From NCBI GenBank assembly GCA_900541645.1, contig UQKQ01000013.1, positions 1-49,986 of the forward strand: a stretch of DNA of 49,986 nucleotides, read 5' to 3'. Source of the DNA: an uncultured Collinsella sp. (GTDB lineage Bacteria > Actinomycetota > Coriobacteriia > Coriobacteriales > Coriobacteriaceae). Position 1 is the first letter of the stretch. Each line of letters opens with the position of its first letter. Position numbers and translations under genes: made by a program. Shown here piece by piece: positions 25,224-35,053 of this stretch. The notes beneath the pieces were generated by a model that had not been told where the DNA came from, made no database searches, and was given only the letters and a program-made list of their open reading frames with translations.

Positions 25224-25502
25224 ATGACTGTTTCCAAAGAGCGCAAGGCGGAGCTGACTGCCCAGTTCGGTAACACCCCGGTCGATACCGGCAACCCCAA
25301 GGTTCAGGTCGCCATCCTGACCGAGCGCATCAAGGAGCTGACCGAGCACATGAAGTCCCACCAGAAGGACTTCCACACCCGTCGTGGCCTGCTCATGCTC
25401 GTCGGCCGTCGTCGTCGTCTTCTCTCCTACATCAAGAAGAACGACATCGTCGAGTACCGTGAGCTCATCAAGGCTCTGGGCATCCGCGACAACATCCAGT
25501 AG
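25224..25502 (+). CDS. rpsO: 30S ribosomal protein S15
   Basis: A 92-residue primary 16S-binding protein. It shows the S15 pattern: GNTPVDTGNPKVQVAILTERI, LTEHMKSHQKDFHTRRGLL, VGRRRRLLSYIKK. ATG 25224 has GAAAGGTG upstream; the frame is open further upstream but only as leader. It precedes pnp, the classical rpsO-pnp order. Confidence 0.97.
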   Translation: MTVSKERKAELTAQFGNTPVDTGNPKVQVAILTERIKELTEHMKSHQKDFHTRRGLLMLVGRRRRLLSYIKKNDIVEYRELIKALGIRDNIQ

Positions 25503-25517
25503 GATTTGTACATGCTA

Positions 25518-25548
25518 AGAGCGTCCTGCGCAGCGGGGCGCTCTTTTT
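25518..25548 (+). terminator. Terminator after rpsO
   Basis: AGAGCGTCC (25518-25526) pairs with GGGCGCTCT (25536-25544, one G-U), followed by TTTTT. It separates rpsO from pnp, although partial read-through is common at this site in other bacteria. Confidence 0.85.
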
Positions 25549-25615
25549 GTGTAAGGGCGTGAACAATCACGCTCTGAAGCGTGGCGGGGGCAGGGGGCCC
25601 GCGTCACATGAGAAG

Positions 25616-25638
25616 CCCGCAGGCAAGGGGCCTGTGGG
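25616..25638 (+). other. Hairpin in the pnp leader
   Basis: CCCGCAGGC (25616-25624) pairs with GCCTGTGGG (25630-25638), 9 bp with one G-U, ending a few bases before the SD AAAGGAG. In E. coli, PNPase represses itself through an RNase III-cut leader stem; a similar role here is only a suggestion. Confidence 0.4.
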
Positions 25639-25651
25639 GTAAAGGAGAACA

Positions 25652-27898
<2,247 letters not shown>

Positions 27899-27922
27899 CA
27901 GCCGTACATAACCAGCACCGCA

Positions 27923-27952
27923 AGGGCGACTCCGGACAGGGGTCGCCCTTTT
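27923..27952 (+). terminator. Terminator after pnp
   Basis: AGGGCGACTCC (27923-27933) pairs with GGGGTCGCCCT (27939-27949, one G-U), followed by TTTT. Its T tract doubles as the outer end of the left arm of the palindromic element that begins at 27947. Confidence 0.85.
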
Positions 27953-28091
27953 GCTTGCGCCCGGGAGGGCCGCATATGAAGTTTCCTGCTCTACAGTCCT
28001 GCGCAAGATGGAAAGCACATTAAGTGCTTTCCTTTGCGTGCGGAACTCGCGATAAACTTCATATGCGGCCCTCCCGGGCGCAAGCAAAAGG
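27947..28091 (-). repeat. Palindromic element, copy 1 (reverse orientation)
   Basis: Two perfectly complementary 38-base arms (27947-27984 and 28054-28091) enclose a 69-base centre. The inner nine bases of the arms (ATGAAGTTT / AAACTTCAT) and the centre form an 87-bp core (27976-28062) that recurs reverse-complemented in copy 2 with 76 of 87 bases identical. The outer 29 bp of the arms are unrelated to copy 2. The centre has an apical hairpin GGAAAGCAC-ATTAA-GTGCTTTCC at 28010-28032. No ORF is supported. Folded as RNA or single-stranded DNA, it would be a very stable long hairpin with a large conserved internal loop. Confidence 0.85.
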
Positions 28092-28214
28092 ACTGGTTAG
28101 TGCCGCTCGCAATTTAGTTAGACAGTCTATTCAGTAGTCAGATTTCGGATTTGTAGATAGACGCTGCAGCATTTCCCCAGATAAAATCGACCAAAATAAA
28201 CCTGTCCCTTATTG
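28092..28214. other. Spacer between the two palindromic elements
   Basis: 123 bases, noticeably more A/T-rich than the surroundings. No credible ORF, RNA gene or terminator is seen. A single GACCAAA (28189-28195), the complement of the TTTGGTC motif, is present. Confidence 0.5.
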
Positions 28215-28353
28215 GCCGGTTTCCCGTGGGGCGGGCACTGATGAAGTTTATCGCGAGTTCCGCACGAACAGGAGGCCACTTAATGTGGCCTCCGTCGTGA
28301 GCAGGACTGTAGAGCAGGAAACTTCATCAGTGCCCGCCCCACGGGAAACCGGC
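28215..28353 (+). repeat. Palindromic element, copy 2
   Basis: Perfectly complementary 35-base arms (28215-28249 and 28319-28353) enclose a 69-base centre. The 87-bp core (28241-28327) matches the reverse complement of copy 1: the first 26 and last 27 bases are identical, including ATCGCGAGTTCCGCACG and GCAGGACTGTAGAGCAGG. The apical hairpin GGAGGCCAC-TTAAT-GTGGCCTCC differs from copy 1 at three stem positions on each side, and every change keeps pairing. The outer 26 bp of the arms are unique to this copy. It ends about 60 bases before the putative rnj promoter. Confidence 0.85.
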
Positions 28354-28413
28354 GGGATAGACCAGTTCAGATGGGGCTTTGATGCATGGGTGGTCTGTTG
28401 TTGTGCAAATGGG

Positions 28414-28419
28414 TATCAT
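28414..28419 (+). promoter_or_regulatory. -10 element of rnj
   Basis: GGGTATCAT contains TATCAT at 28414-28419, about 120 bases before the start codon. The -35 region is weak. The GGG-TA context recurs at lepA and dnaJ promoters. Confidence 0.4.
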
Positions 28420-28538
28420 ACTGTGGTTATTGCATCGACTCTGTGATGCATGTTTGTACGTTCCCGGCGGTCGGTTTGCCAGAAGCGCCCCGTCGGTTGT
28501 TCCAGACCCGTTTCGAAGAAAGGAAACCACACTAACCT

Positions 28539-30209
28539 ATGGCAGCTAAAAAATCATCTCCCTTGAAGATCATCCCGCTCGGCGGCCTTGATGGCATCGG
28601 CAAGAACATGACGGTTTTCGAGTGCGGCGACGACATGGTGCTCGTCGACGCCGGTCTCATGTTCCCGGATGACTCCCAGCCCGGTATCGATCTGGTGCTT
28701 CCCGACTACACCTACGTTCTGGAGAACGAGGAGAAGCTCCGCGGTATCATCGTTACCCACGGCCACGAGGACCACACCGGTTCGCTTCCGTACCTGCTGC
28801 AGGACCTCAACAACAAGGTGCCCATCTTCTCGAGCAAGCTGACGCTCGGTTTTATCGAGGGCAAGCTTTCTGAGTTCCGCATCCGCGCACCCAAGTTCCG
28901 CGAGGTCAAGGGCGGCAGCCATGTCAACCTCGGCGGCATCTCGCTCGACTTCTTCTCGATGACGCACTCCATCCCCGGCGCTCTGGGCGTGTTCATCCGC
29001 ACCAATCAGGGCACCGTTATGCACACCGGCGACTTTAAGCTCGACCAGACGCCCATCGATGGCGTTACGCCCGACTATGCCGCTATCAGCCGCTTTGCCA
29101 AGCAGGGCATCGACCTGCTGCTTTCCGACTCCACCAATGCCACGGTTCCCGGCTTTACCAAGTCCGAGGCCGAGGTTGGTCCCAACCTGCTGCACGCCAT
29201 CAAGAACGCCCCGGGTCGCGTGTTCGTCGCATCGTTCTCGAGCCACATCCATCGTTTGCAGCAGATCTGCGATGCCGCCCGCAAGTGCGGCCGTAAGGTC
29301 GTTGTGACCGGTCGCTCCATGCTCACGAACACCCGCGTGGCGCGCGAGCTCGGTTACCTCAACATCGATGATGCCGATATCATCGATGCCTTCGACATTG
29401 ACAACCTGCCCGACGACAAGATTGTCGTCATGTGCACCGGTTCGCAGGGCGAGCCTCTGTCGGCCCTTTCGCGCATGGCCAACGGCGAGCACAAGACGCT
29501 CTCCATCCACGAGGGCGATACCGTCATCCTCTCGGCAACGCCGGTCCCCGGTAACGAGAAGGCCGTTCAGCAGGTCGTTAACAGCTTGGCCAAGCTCGGC
29601 TGCGACGTGTGGGATAAGAACCGCGCTCTCGTCCACGTCTCCGGTCACGGTAGCCAGGAGGAGCTCAAGCTCCTGATGGCCATGGCCAAGCCCACGTACT
29701 TTATGCCGGTTCACGGTGAGGCCGTGCATCTGCGCGCCCATGCCCAGCTGGCCCGCAAGATGGGTCTCAAGGACGATCATATCTTTATCCTCGACAACGG
29801 CGACACGCTCGAGATGCGCGGCGGTATCGTCAAGCGCGGTACGCCCGTCGAGTCCGGCGTCGTTTACGTCGACGGCCTGCGCATCGGCGATACCGACCCC
29901 ATCGTCTTGCGTGATCGTCAGAAGCTCGCCAACGACGGTATGGTTACCGCTGTTGCCATCGTCTCGCTCAAGCACAAGAAGATCGAGGCCATCGAGTTCT
30001 CGGGCCGCGGCGTCTCGTTTGCCATCGACGACCAGTTCTCCGAGGATGCCTCCGCGTCCATTATGAAGACGATCGAGAAGGGCAAGTTCAGCTTTACGAG
30101 CAGCGGTTCCGATGCCATTCGCAAGGCCGTGCGCGACTCGCTCTCCAACTTTATCTGGAGCCGTACGCGCACTCGTCCGATGATCATCCCGGTCGTCATG
30201 GAGGTTTAG
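28539..30209 (+). CDS. rnj: Ribonuclease J
   Basis: A 5'-3' exo- and endoribonuclease of the metallo-beta-lactamase/beta-CASP class that matures rRNA and degrades mRNA. The 556-residue protein has the motif H74-x-H76-x-D78-H79 (THGHEDHTG), MHTGDFKLD, the beta-CASP block with GSQGEPLSAL, and HVSGHGSQEE with the C-terminal PVHGE. The short C-terminal domain is complete. AAAGGAAA lies about 15 bases before the ATG, an unusually long spacing. It overlaps almost directly with ftsK (TAG then TTG). Confidence 0.95.
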   Translation: MAAKKSSPLKIIPLGGLDGIGKNMTVFECGDDMVLVDAGLMFPDDSQPGIDLVLPDYTYVLENEEKLRGIIVTHGHEDHTGSLPYLLQDLNNKVPIFSSKLTLGFIEGKLSEFRIRAPKFREVKGGSHVNLGGISLDFFSMTHSIPGALGVFIRTNQGTVMHTGDFKLDQTPIDGVTPDYAAISRFAKQGIDLLLSDSTNATVPGFTKSEAEVGPNLLHAIKNAPGRVFVASFSSHIHRLQQICDAARKCGRKVVVTGRSMLTNTRVARELGYLNIDDADIIDAFDIDNLPDDKIVVMCTGSQGEPLSALSRMANGEHKTLSIHEGDTVILSATPVPGNEKAVQQVVNSLAKLGCDVWDKNRALVHVSGHGSQEELKLLMAMAKPTYFMPVHGEAVHLRAHAQLARKMGLKDDHIFILDNGDTLEMRGGIVKRGTPVESGVVYVDGLRIGDTDPIVLRDRQKLANDGMVTAVAIVSLKHKKIEAIEFSGRGVSFAIDDQFSEDASASIMKTIEKGKFSFTSSGSDAIRKAVRDSLSNFIWSRTRTRPMIIPVVMEV

Positions 30210-30210
30210 T

Positions 30211-32991
30211 TTGGCGCGCGGATCTGCACAAAACGCCAAAGGCAATAAGGCCAACAACCAACCGGCATCTGCTAAGGGTGCCGGTTCCCATCTGCGTGCC
30301 AATAAGGGCCACGAGTCCGAGTTCGATGATTTCGAGCCCTTGGTCGAGCCCTCGGCCAACCGCGATATCGCCGGCGTGGTCATTGCTGTTTTGGCGATTG
30401 CGTCCTTTATTGCCGTGATTTCGCCGGCGACTGCGCCCGTTACGGCTGCGGTTGCCGGTTTCTACCACTTGGGCTTTGGTCTGGGCGCCTACGTGCTGCC
30501 GATCGTCATTTTGCTGTTTGCCGCCACGCTCTTTTTAGGCGAGGACTCGCCGCTCAACGCGCGCTCTGTTGCGGGCGGCGCCGTGGTCTTTATCGCCGTC
30601 GTCTCCATTCTTTCGTTGATGGTGCCAGGTACGAGCGACTCGTGCGACCTTATGTTCACGCCGCAAAATCTGTCCGCCTCGGGTGGCTACATTGGTGCGT
30701 TTATTGCGAGTGCGCTGCAGAATGCCCTGGGTAAGCCTATCGCGATGGTGGTCCTGTTGGGCCTTGTCGTCGTGGGCCTGGTCATCATCGGCTTTTCGGT
30801 GGGCGGCGTTTTGCGCTCTGCTCGCGACCGTGCGGCCGATTTTGCCGAGCGCCGTCGTGCCGATGTTAACGCGAGTCCGTGGGGTGACGATGAGGCCCTG
30901 TCGGTGCCCGGCGTTGCCCGTCCTCACCTGAGCATTCTTCGTCAAAAGGGCTCCGATGCTGCCGTGACCACGGTCATGGGCAACGATGTGGACCCGGTTT
31001 TGGACGATGACGACGAGGACGAGGATCCGTTTGTCGACGTGTCCGATGCCGTGGAAGCTGAGCGCGCTAAGACGACGCTGTTGCCGCGCCGCCATGCCAA
31101 GAAGGGCAAGGCTGCGCCCAAACTCAATACGAGTGAGCCCGACCCGTCTTGGTCCGAGAGCGAGATTGAGCTCACCGAGGGCGATGACGAGGACGACGAG
31201 GCTCCGATTGAGACCGCAAAGACAACTTTGCTGCCGCGTCGCCATGCAAAGCGCGACCAGGTAACCGGTCAGCTTTCGATGGAAGACGACCCCGATAAGA
31301 TCGACGAGTCCGAGCCGCCGTTTGCCGTGAATCCTGTCTCGGCAGCACCTCAGATCCCCGATTTCTTGAAGCATCCCAAGGTTGCCGATGCGCCTGCCTT
31401 GAGTGCTGTCGAATCGGCTGCGGCTAGCGATGGGGGAGCGGACGGCGGCGCCGCAGATAACGAGGGCGAAGAAGAGGACGGCCTCAAACTTCCGCCACTT
31501 GAGATTCTGCATGCCAACCCGCAGTCGGCTTCCTCCGCGTCTTCTGACAAGGAGCTGGAACAGACTGCCGAGTCGCTTCAGTCCACCTTGCTGGAGTTTG
31601 GTCGTAGTGCCCGCGTGGTCGGCTGGATCGCCGGCCCCACGGTGACGACCTTTAAGCTGCAACCTGGCGAGGGCGAGCGCGTGAGCAAGATTTCGAGCCT
31701 CGAGGACGATATCGCGCTATCGCTTGCTGCCCAGTCGGTGCGTATCTTTGCCCCGATCCCCGGCACCTCGCTTGTGGGTATCGAGATCCCCAATCGCAAG
31801 CGCCAGAACGTCAACCTGGGCGACGTGCTTCCCTATGTGAAGGGCGGTCCGCTCGAGCTCGCCATCGGTCGAGATGCCGAGGGTACGCCGGTCGTCGCCG
31901 ACCTTGCCAAGATGCCCCACCTGCTGATCGCCGGTACCACGGGTTCCGGTAAGTCGGTCATGATCAACTCCATCATCACGACCTTGCTCATGCGCGCCCT
32001 TCCCGAGGACGTTCGCCTGATCATGGTCGACCCCAAGCGCGTCGAGCTTGCGGGCTATAACGGTCTGCCGCATCTTTACGTGCCTGTAGTGACCGAGCCC
32101 AAGCAGGCCGCGAGCGCTCTGCAATGGGCCGTGTCCGAGATGGAGCGTCGCCTGAAGGTCTTCGAGCGTCTCAACGTGCGTAAGATCTCGACCTACAACG
32201 AAAAGCAGGCCGCCGGCGAGTTTGAGCATTACGACAACCCGCCGCAAAAGATGCCCTACCTGGTCATCATCATTGACGAGCTCTCGGATCTGATGATGGT
32301 TGCCGGTAAGGATGTCGAGGCCTCGATCGTTCGTATCGCCCAGCTGGGCCGTGCCGCCGGTATTCACCTTATCGTGGCTACGCAGCGCCCCAGCTCCAAC
32401 GTGGTGACGGGCCTCATCAAGGCCAACATCACCAACCGCATCGCCTTTAACGTCGCCACGGGCATCGACTCGCGCGTCATTATCGACCAGATGGGTGCCG
32501 AAAAGCTTACCGGTTTGGGCGACATGCTGTTCTCCAAGGTCGACTGGGGCAAGCCTCGCCGTATCCAGGGCTGCTTTGTCTCGGACGACGAAATCAACGA
32601 GATTGTCGAGTTTGTCAAGTCGCAGAGCGAGCCCGACTACCACGAGGAGATCCTGTCTGCCGTGGCGCCCGCTTCCATGTCCATGGCGGGTGGCGGCGGC
32701 ATTGTTCGTACCGGAGTCGCCGAGCCGCAAGACGATGATCCGCTCATTTGGGAAGCCGCCCATATTGTGGTGGAATCGCAGCTTGGCTCCACATCTGGCC
32801 TGCAACGTCGTCTGAAGGTTGGCTATGCGCGTGCCGGGCGTATTATGGATATGCTGGAAGAAAAGGGTGTCGTCGGCCCGCCCGACGGTTCCAAGCCGCG
32901 CGAGGTCCTGTTGGACGAGGAGGGGCTTGCCGCGCTGGAGTCTGTCGACGCCGAGATGGCACGTGAAGATCGTGAGTTTGGAGGATTCTGA
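30211..32991 (+). CDS. ftsK: DNA translocase FtsK/SpoIIIE
   Basis: A septal DNA pump for chromosome segregation. The 926-residue protein has four N-terminal membrane helices (about 50-200), an acidic linker (about 215-440), and the motor with Walker A GTTGSGKS at 575-582 and IIDELSDLMM (Walker B), followed by the winged-helix gamma domain (SGLQRRLKVGYARAGRIMD). The linker holds an exact 12-residue repeat AKTTLLPRRHAK at 286-297 and 336-347. TTG start at 30211 with GGAGG 9 bases upstream. The stop overlaps the next start (TGATG). Confidence 0.95.
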   Translation: MARGSAQNAKGNKANNQPASAKGAGSHLRANKGHESEFDDFEPLVEPSANRDIAGVVIAVLAIASFIAVISPATAPVTAAVAGFYHLGFGLGAYVLPIVILLFAATLFLGEDSPLNARSVAGGAVVFIAVVSILSLMVPGTSDSCDLMFTPQNLSASGGYIGAFIASALQNALGKPIAMVVLLGLVVVGLVIIGFSVGGVLRSARDRAADFAERRRADVNASPWGDDEALSVPGVARPHLSILRQKGSDAAVTTVMGNDVDPVLDDDDEDEDPFVDVSDAVEAERAKTTLLPRRHAKKGKAAPKLNTSEPDPSWSESEIELTEGDDEDDEAPIETAKTTLLPRRHAKRDQVTGQLSMEDDPDKIDESEPPFAVNPVSAAPQIPDFLKHPKVADAPALSAVESAAASDGGADGGAADNEGEEEDGLKLPPLEILHANPQSASSASSDKELEQTAESLQSTLLEFGRSARVVGWIAGPTVTTFKLQPGEGERVSKISSLEDDIALSLAAQSVRIFAPIPGTSLVGIEIPNRKRQNVNLGDVLPYVKGGPLELAIGRDAEGTPVVADLAKMPHLLIAGTTGSGKSVMINSIITTLLMRALPEDVRLIMVDPKRVELAGYNGLPHLYVPVVTEPKQAASALQWAVSEMERRLKVFERLNVRKISTYNEKQAAGEFEHYDNPPQKMPYLVIIIDELSDLMMVAGKDVEASIVRIAQLGRAAGIHLIVATQRPSSNVVTGLIKANITNRIAFNVATGIDSRVIIDQMGAEKLTGLGDMLFSKVDWGKPRRIQGCFVSDDEINEIVEFVKSQSEPDYHEEILSAVAPASMSMAGGGGIVRTGVAEPQDDDPLIWEAAHIVVESQLGSTSGLQRRLKVGYARAGRIMDMLEEKGVVGPPDGSKPREVLLDEEGLAALESVDAEMAREDREFGGF

Positions 32992-34502
32992 TGGCTGCAC
33001 GCTTTGGTGACATGCTGCTTGAGCAGCGTCGCCGAATGGGCCTTTCCATTCAGCAAGTCGCCAACACCATCAAAATCAGGCCGCAGATCATCGAGTTTTT
33101 CGAGACCGGTAACTTTGCTTCGATGCCGCCGCGCGGCTATGCGCAGGGCATGATTTCGAGCTATGCTCGCTTTTTGGGCCTCAATCCGCGCGAGGTCGTC
33201 AATGCCTACTTTGACGATCTGATGGCATACGAACGCGAGACGTCGCAGCAGGGCGGTCGTTTTCAGGACGCCGCCGGCTACGTCAATTCGCGTTCCTCGG
33301 TCGAAAACGGGCGCTTCCTGATGGTTCAGGGCGGTCGTTCGACCCGCTATGGACAGCGTCCTCAGCAGGCCGGTTATATTACCGAGACGGGTTCGGGCGA
33401 GGAGATTCGCTCACAGCGTGACCGGTTCCGCAGTACGCCGATGCCCGAGGACCGTGCACTTCCCGCTGCCCGAGGCGTGGCGCGTGACCCTCGTGCCGGC
33501 TACGGCGACGGCGGCTATTCCGATCGCGGTTACCGTGGTGCCTCTACGGGACGCTCTCGCGGTGGCTATGCGGATGCCGATACCACGCAGGTGACGCCGC
33601 GTCTTCGCTCTCAATCACAGCCGTATGGCCAGCGCTCTTCGGCTCCGCGTTCGGGCCAGCGTGGCTATCAAGGCCGCGGTGAACTTGCGCCCCGCTCGGG
33701 TCAGCGCAGCCTTCAGGGCCAGGGTGGCTATCGCGGCCGTTCCGATAGCAATCGTGGTCGTATGCCTCAGGGAGGCGGCCGCAGCAGTTCCAGTCGTGGA
33801 CGCGGCGGATCACGTACTCCCCAAAACACCGGGCTCGATCCGCGTATCGTCTACACCGGCATCGGCGCCGTTGCGCTGCTGTTGATTGTGCTCATCGTGG
33901 TGCTTCTGCGCGGCTGCGCATCTTCGGCGCCCGAGACCACGCCCGAGACGCCCACTGCCACCAAGACGACGACTAAGAAGTCTTCTAAGAAGACCGAAAC
34001 GGTCGACGAGGACGAAGACGCCGATGAGGCGACGGATGAGTCGACTGATTCGGACGCTACCAAGACGACGGCCAAGAAGGAAGAGAACGAGGTTACGAAG
34101 GTCAAGGTCTCCGTTGCCAAGGGAAAGACCGCGTGGATTGAGGTCAAGGTCGACGGCAAGTCGGTCTATGGCGCTCAGGCGACTGGCCCCTTTGAGCAGG
34201 AGTACACGCCCGAGTCCTCGATCGAGATCACCACGTCCAAGCCCTCCGATGTCACAGTTACCAAGAACGGTGAAAAGGTCCGTTACGATACCAAGACCTC
34301 GGGCGTGGCGCGTGTGACGATTACCGTTCCCAAGAAGGAGACGACTGATTCCGAGAATGGTGAAAGTTCTGATGGTACCGACACCACCGATGGTACCGAT
34401 ACCACCGACGGCACCGATGCCCAGTCCACGGATGGCGCCGATACCGCAACTGATGGTCAGACGCCCACCGATTCTACCGACTATTCGTACGATAGCTACT
34501 AA
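32991..34502 (+). CDS. rodZ: RodZ-like HTH membrane protein with RG-rich linker
   Basis: A 503-residue bitopic protein. It has an N-terminal cro-type HTH (about 5-70; LLEQRRRMGLSIQQVANTIK, typical of RodZ, which binds MreB). A long cytoplasmic linker (about 85-280) is rich in Arg, Gly, Ser, Gln and Tyr with many RG/GYRG/RSGQR units. One membrane helix is at about 285-306. An extracytoplasmic Ser/Thr/Lys/Glu-rich part follows, then a beta domain (about 365-445, DUF4115-like) and a DGTDTT-repeat tail. Known RodZ proteins are shorter, so partner and role in a coriobacterium are uncertain. It is coupled to ftsK. Confidence 0.8.
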   Translation: MAARFGDMLLEQRRRMGLSIQQVANTIKIRPQIIEFFETGNFASMPPRGYAQGMISSYARFLGLNPREVVNAYFDDLMAYERETSQQGGRFQDAAGYVNSRSSVENGRFLMVQGGRSTRYGQRPQQAGYITETGSGEEIRSQRDRFRSTPMPEDRALPAARGVARDPRAGYGDGGYSDRGYRGASTGRSRGGYADADTTQVTPRLRSQSQPYGQRSSAPRSGQRGYQGRGELAPRSGQRSLQGQGGYRGRSDSNRGRMPQGGGRSSSSRGRGGSRTPQNTGLDPRIVYTGIGAVALLLIVLIVVLLRGCASSAPETTPETPTATKTTTKKSSKKTETVDEDEDADEATDESTDSDATKTTAKKEENEVTKVKVSVAKGKTAWIEVKVDGKSVYGAQATGPFEQEYTPESSIEITTSKPSDVTVTKNGEKVRYDTKTSGVARVTITVPKKETTDSENGESSDGTDTTDGTDTTDGTDAQSTDGADTATDGQTPTDSTDYSYDSY

Positions 34503-34528
34503 GTCGCTCGTACGCGAAAGGAAACATC

Positions 34529-35026
34529 ATGGCTAAAGATTCCAGTTTCGACGTCGTGTCCGAGGTCAACATGCAAGAGGTCGACAACGCCTTCCAGCAG
34601 ACCACGCGCGAGATTTCCCAGCGCTATGACCTTAAGGATTCCGGCGCCACGATCGAGCTTTCGAAGGGCGACAAGCTCTTTACGATCAACGCCCCGGCCG
34701 ACTTTGTCTCCAAGCAGATTGTCGACGTGCTGAGCTCCAAGCTCATCAAGCGCGGCATCGACCTCAAGGCTGTCTCGTGGGATGCTCCGCAGGCGGCGTC
34801 GGGCGGCACCGTGCGCGTGCTCGGCCATATCGTCGAGGGTATCGACCAGGCGACCGCCAAGAAGATCAACAAGGATATCAAAGACCAAAAGCTCAAGGTC
34901 AAGGTGACCATCGAGGCCGACAAGCTGCGTGTTTCCTCTGCTTCGAAGGACGCGTTGCAGACCGTGATCCAGTTTCTGCGCGACCAGGACTACGGTCAGC
35001 CGCTGCAGTTCACCAACTACCGCTAA
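34529..35026 (+). CDS. yajQ: YajQ-family nucleotide-binding protein
   Basis: A 165-residue member of the UPF0234/DUF520 family, starting with the typical SSFDVVSEVNMQEVDNAF and ending with LQFTNYR. Two ferredoxin-like domains are expected. YajQ proteins bind nucleic acid or cyclic di-GMP in proteobacteria; the function here is unknown. GAAAGGAAACATC precedes the ATG. Confidence 0.9.
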   Translation: MAKDSSFDVVSEVNMQEVDNAFQQTTREISQRYDLKDSGATIELSKGDKLFTINAPADFVSKQIVDVLSSKLIKRGIDLKAVSWDAPQAASGGTVRVLGHIVEGIDQATAKKINKDIKDQKLKVKVTIEADKLRVSSASKDALQTVIQFLRDQDYGQPLQFTNYR

Positions 35027-35053
35027 TATCATTCGAAAGGACCGCTCTCCAAC

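Noticed and set aside
27947..28353. The two palindromes considered as simple bidirectional terminators or as a CRISPR or retron locus
   Set aside because: Arms are far longer than needed for termination, a separate pnp terminator already exists, no reverse transcriptase or cas gene is present, and only two oppositely oriented copies occur.
28327..28530. Minus-strand ORF of 67 codons between copy 2 and rnj
   Set aside because: It overlaps the palindrome arm and the rnj promoter, with no SD or similarity.
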